This document shows positions 62,352 through 64,000 of a DNA stretch of 64,000 nt, in pieces. Position 1 is the stretch's first letter. Each line of letters starts with the position of its first letter. The position numbers were made by a program, and so were the translations under genes. This DNA is from an uncultured Polaribacter sp. (lineage in GTDB: Bacteria; Bacteroidota; Bacteroidia; Flavobacteriales; Flavobacteriaceae): the NCBI RefSeq assembly GCF_947497125.1, contig NZ_CANMFI010000004.1, positions 62,001-126,000 of the forward strand. Reading direction: 5' to 3'. The notes beneath the pieces are model-generated. The model saw only the letters and a program-made list of their open reading frames with translations. It was not told where the DNA came from and searched no databases.

Positions 62352-64000
62352 TTAAACTTCTGTATTTTCTTCTTTTTTAACTGTATTTTCTTTGATTATT
62401 GTATCATCTTCAACTTTGTCTTCGGTAACTTCAAAAGGTCTTTTACCAAATATTTTTTCTAAATCGTCCTTAAAGATAACTTCTTTTTCTAAAAGAAGGT
62501 CTGCCAAAGTTGTTAATTTTTCTTTATTATCTTCTAAAATCTGAATAGCTCTTGTATATTGAGCCTCAATCATTTTAGAAATTTCTTTGTCTATCTTTTT
62601 ACCCGTTTCTTCGCTATAAGGTTTTACAAATGCGTCGTTACCAGAAGAATCATAATAAGTAACATTACCTACTTCTTGGTTTAAACCATAAACAGTAACC
62701 ATTGCTCTTGCTTGCTTAGTTACTTTTTCTAAATCACTTAATGCACCGGTAGAAATTTTATCGAAAATAACTTTTTCAGCTGCTCTACCTCCCATTGTAG
62801 CACACATTTCATCTAACATTTGCTCTGTCTGAACAATCATTCTCTCTGCTGGCAAATACCAAGCTGCTCCTAAAGATTGACCTCTAGGCACAATGGTTAC
62901 TTTAACTAGCGGAGCAGCGTGTTCTAACATCCAACTAATTGTTGCATGACCTGCTTCGTGAAATGCAATTACCTTTTTCTCTTTCGGAGTAATTACTTTA
63001 TTTTTCTTTTCTAAACCACCAACTATTCTATCTACTGCATCTAAAAAGTCTTGGTGATGTATTGCTTTTTTACCGTTTCTGGCAGCAATTAAGGCAGATT
63101 CGTTACACATATTAGCAATATCTGCACCAGAAAAACCAGGTGTTTGTTGTGCTAAAAACTTAACTTTAACATCATCTGCTAATTTTAAAGGTTTGATATG
63201 AACTTTAAAAATTTCTTCTCGTTCGTTTATATTTGGTAAATCAACATAAATTTGTCTGTCAAATCTTCCTGCTCTCATCAATGCACTGTCTAAAACATCG
63301 GCTCTATTAGTTGCTGCTAAGACAATTACGTTTGTATCTGTACCAAAACCATCCATTTCTGTAAGTAACTGATTTAAAGTGTTTTCTCTTTCATCATTAC
63401 CACCAGTCATACTGTTTTTGCCTCTTGCTCTACCAATAGCATCTATTTCATCAATAAATATAATTGAAGGAGATTTTTGTGCTGCCTGTTTGAATAAATC
63501 TCTAACTCGAGAAGCACCAACACCAACAAACATCTCTACAAAATCTGAACCTGATAAAGAGAAAAATGGAACATCTGCTTCACCAGCAACAGCCTTTGCC
63601 AACAATGTTTTACCAGTTCCTGGAGGCCCAACTAATAAAGCTCCTTTTGGTATTTTACCTCCTAAAGAAGTATATTTTTCAGGATTTTTTAAGAAGTCTA
63701 CAATTTCTTGTACTTCTTCTTTAGCTCCTTCTAATCCAGCTACATTTTCAAAAGTTGTTTTCACTTTTGTGTCTTTATCAAACAGTTTAGCTTTCGATTT
63801 TCCGATGCTAAAAATCTGACTTCCACCACCTGCACCAGATCCTCCGCCAGACATTCTTCTCATAAAAAATAACCAAACGGCAATTAGAATTATAAAAGGT
63901 AGAAAACCAATAATAGTATCAAAAAAACTTGTTTTATTTTCATTTTTTAAATCAAAATCTAATTCTTTTTCAACTCTGTACTTTTCAATATTATTTTCGA
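62352..64000 (-). CDS. ftsH: ATP-dependent zinc metalloprotease FtsH (5' end beyond window)
   Basis: 549 C-terminal residues are in the window; the reading frame stays open to the right edge, so the N-terminus and first membrane segment are missing. The second membrane segment ([13 protein letters not shown], near 63860-63900) is followed by a Gly/Ser-rich linker. The AAA+ domain has [26 protein letters not shown] and the SRH ending [10 protein letters not shown]. The protease site is HEAGH, with a distal Asp/Glu ligand. FtsH degrades membrane and short-lived cytosolic proteins. An ATG at 63863 is internal and not the start. It heads the phospholipid operon. Confidence 0.96.
   Translation of the reverse strand, partial: ENNIEKYRVEKELDFDLKNENKTSFFDTIIGFLPFIILIAVWLFFMRRMSGGGSGAGGGSQIFSIGKSKAKLFDKDTKVKTTFENVAGLEGAKEEVQEIVDFLKNPEKYTSLGGKIPKGALLVGPPGTGKTLLAKAVAGEADVPFFSLSGSDFVEMFVGVGASRVRDLFKQAAQKSPSIIFIDEIDAIGRARGKNSMTGGNDERENTLNQLLTEMDGFGTDTNVIVLAATNRADVLDSALMRAGRFDRQIYVDLPNINEREEIFKVHIKPLKLADDVKVKFLAQQTPGFSGADIANMCNESALIAARNGKKAIHHQDFLDAVDRIVGGLEKKNKVITPKEKKVIAFHEAGHATISWMLEHAAPLVKVTIVPRGQSLGAAWYLPAERMIVQTEQMLDEMCATMGGRAAEKVIFDKISTGALSDLEKVTKQARAMVTVYGLNQEVGNVTYYDSSGNDAFVKPYSEETGKKIDKEISKMIEAQYTRAIQILEDNKEKLTTLADLLLEKEVIFKDDLEKIFGKRPFEVTEDKVEDDTIIKENTVKKEENTEV

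Overview
The window is a stretch of core chromosome from a marine-type member of the Flavobacteriaceae (Bacteroidota). Genus assignment to the Polaribacter/Tenacibaculum neighbourhood is an inference. The evidence is low G+C with A/T-rich spacers, promoters of the Bacteroidota type (-7 element TAnnTTTG), and almost no Shine-Dalgarno sequences except a very strong one at rpsU. The families DUF2851, DUF4834, DUF5683, DUF6122, YfhO and the fused NagZ-like/serine hydrolase are all typical of this phylum. Gene order also fits: tRNA-Thr/Tyr/Gly/Thr-tuf-tRNA-Trp-secE-nusG, parA-parB-DUF5683-dapB-lepB, and ftsH-LUD-cdsA-psd.

Layout. 1-4070 is translation: a minus-strand run of xerC-hpf, four tRNAs, tuf, tRNA-Trp, secE and the start of nusG, preceded by rpsU. 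Between rpsU and xerC lies a tandem 130-bp repeat. 4100-10200 holds minus-strand metabolic and envelope genes (acyl-CoA dehydrogenase, helix-hairpin-helix protein, AGCS symporter, RmlD-like reductase, K+ channel, PspC). 10344-22035 is plus strand: uvrA, a LOG-family protein, an M1-like protein with a probable outer-membrane barrel, a fused E1 alpha-keto-acid dehydrogenase and a metzincin lipoprotein. 22042-31857 runs from DUF2851 through pepD to the parAB-dapB-lepB-wbqC operon, a Crp-type regulator and a candidate small RNA. 32164-38819 is a minus-strand surface-glycan cluster (flippase, two GT4 glycosyltransferases, YfhO, DUF4834).

38913-43960 holds an outer-membrane protein, an acetyltransferase-like protein, rsmE, a bile-acid-type symporter and an acyltransferase. 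44043-49440 is minus strand with the fused GH3/serine hydrolase, a DEDDh exonuclease and PPK2. 49530-55653 contains an FAD oxidoreductase, the aspartic protease-like/RimK/AspA-like trio, a secreted M28 peptidase and an orphan secreted protein. 55669-58323 is a MoxR-like ATPase plus VWA pair. 59403-64000 is the ftsH phospholipid operon, with ftsH cut by the right edge. No phage, insertion sequence, CRISPR array, plasmid module or defence island is visible.

The most interesting material is non-coding. (1) rpsU has a strong Shine-Dalgarno in a phylum that mostly lacks them. (2) The tandem repeat behind rpsU differs between copies in ways that keep hairpins paired only as minus-strand RNA. (3) A promoter-to-terminator unit of about 74 nt with a C-rich loop sits behind the crp-like gene. 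(4) Two copies of an approximately 85-bp element have complementary ends, and a further structured element of a different type lies between convergent genes.
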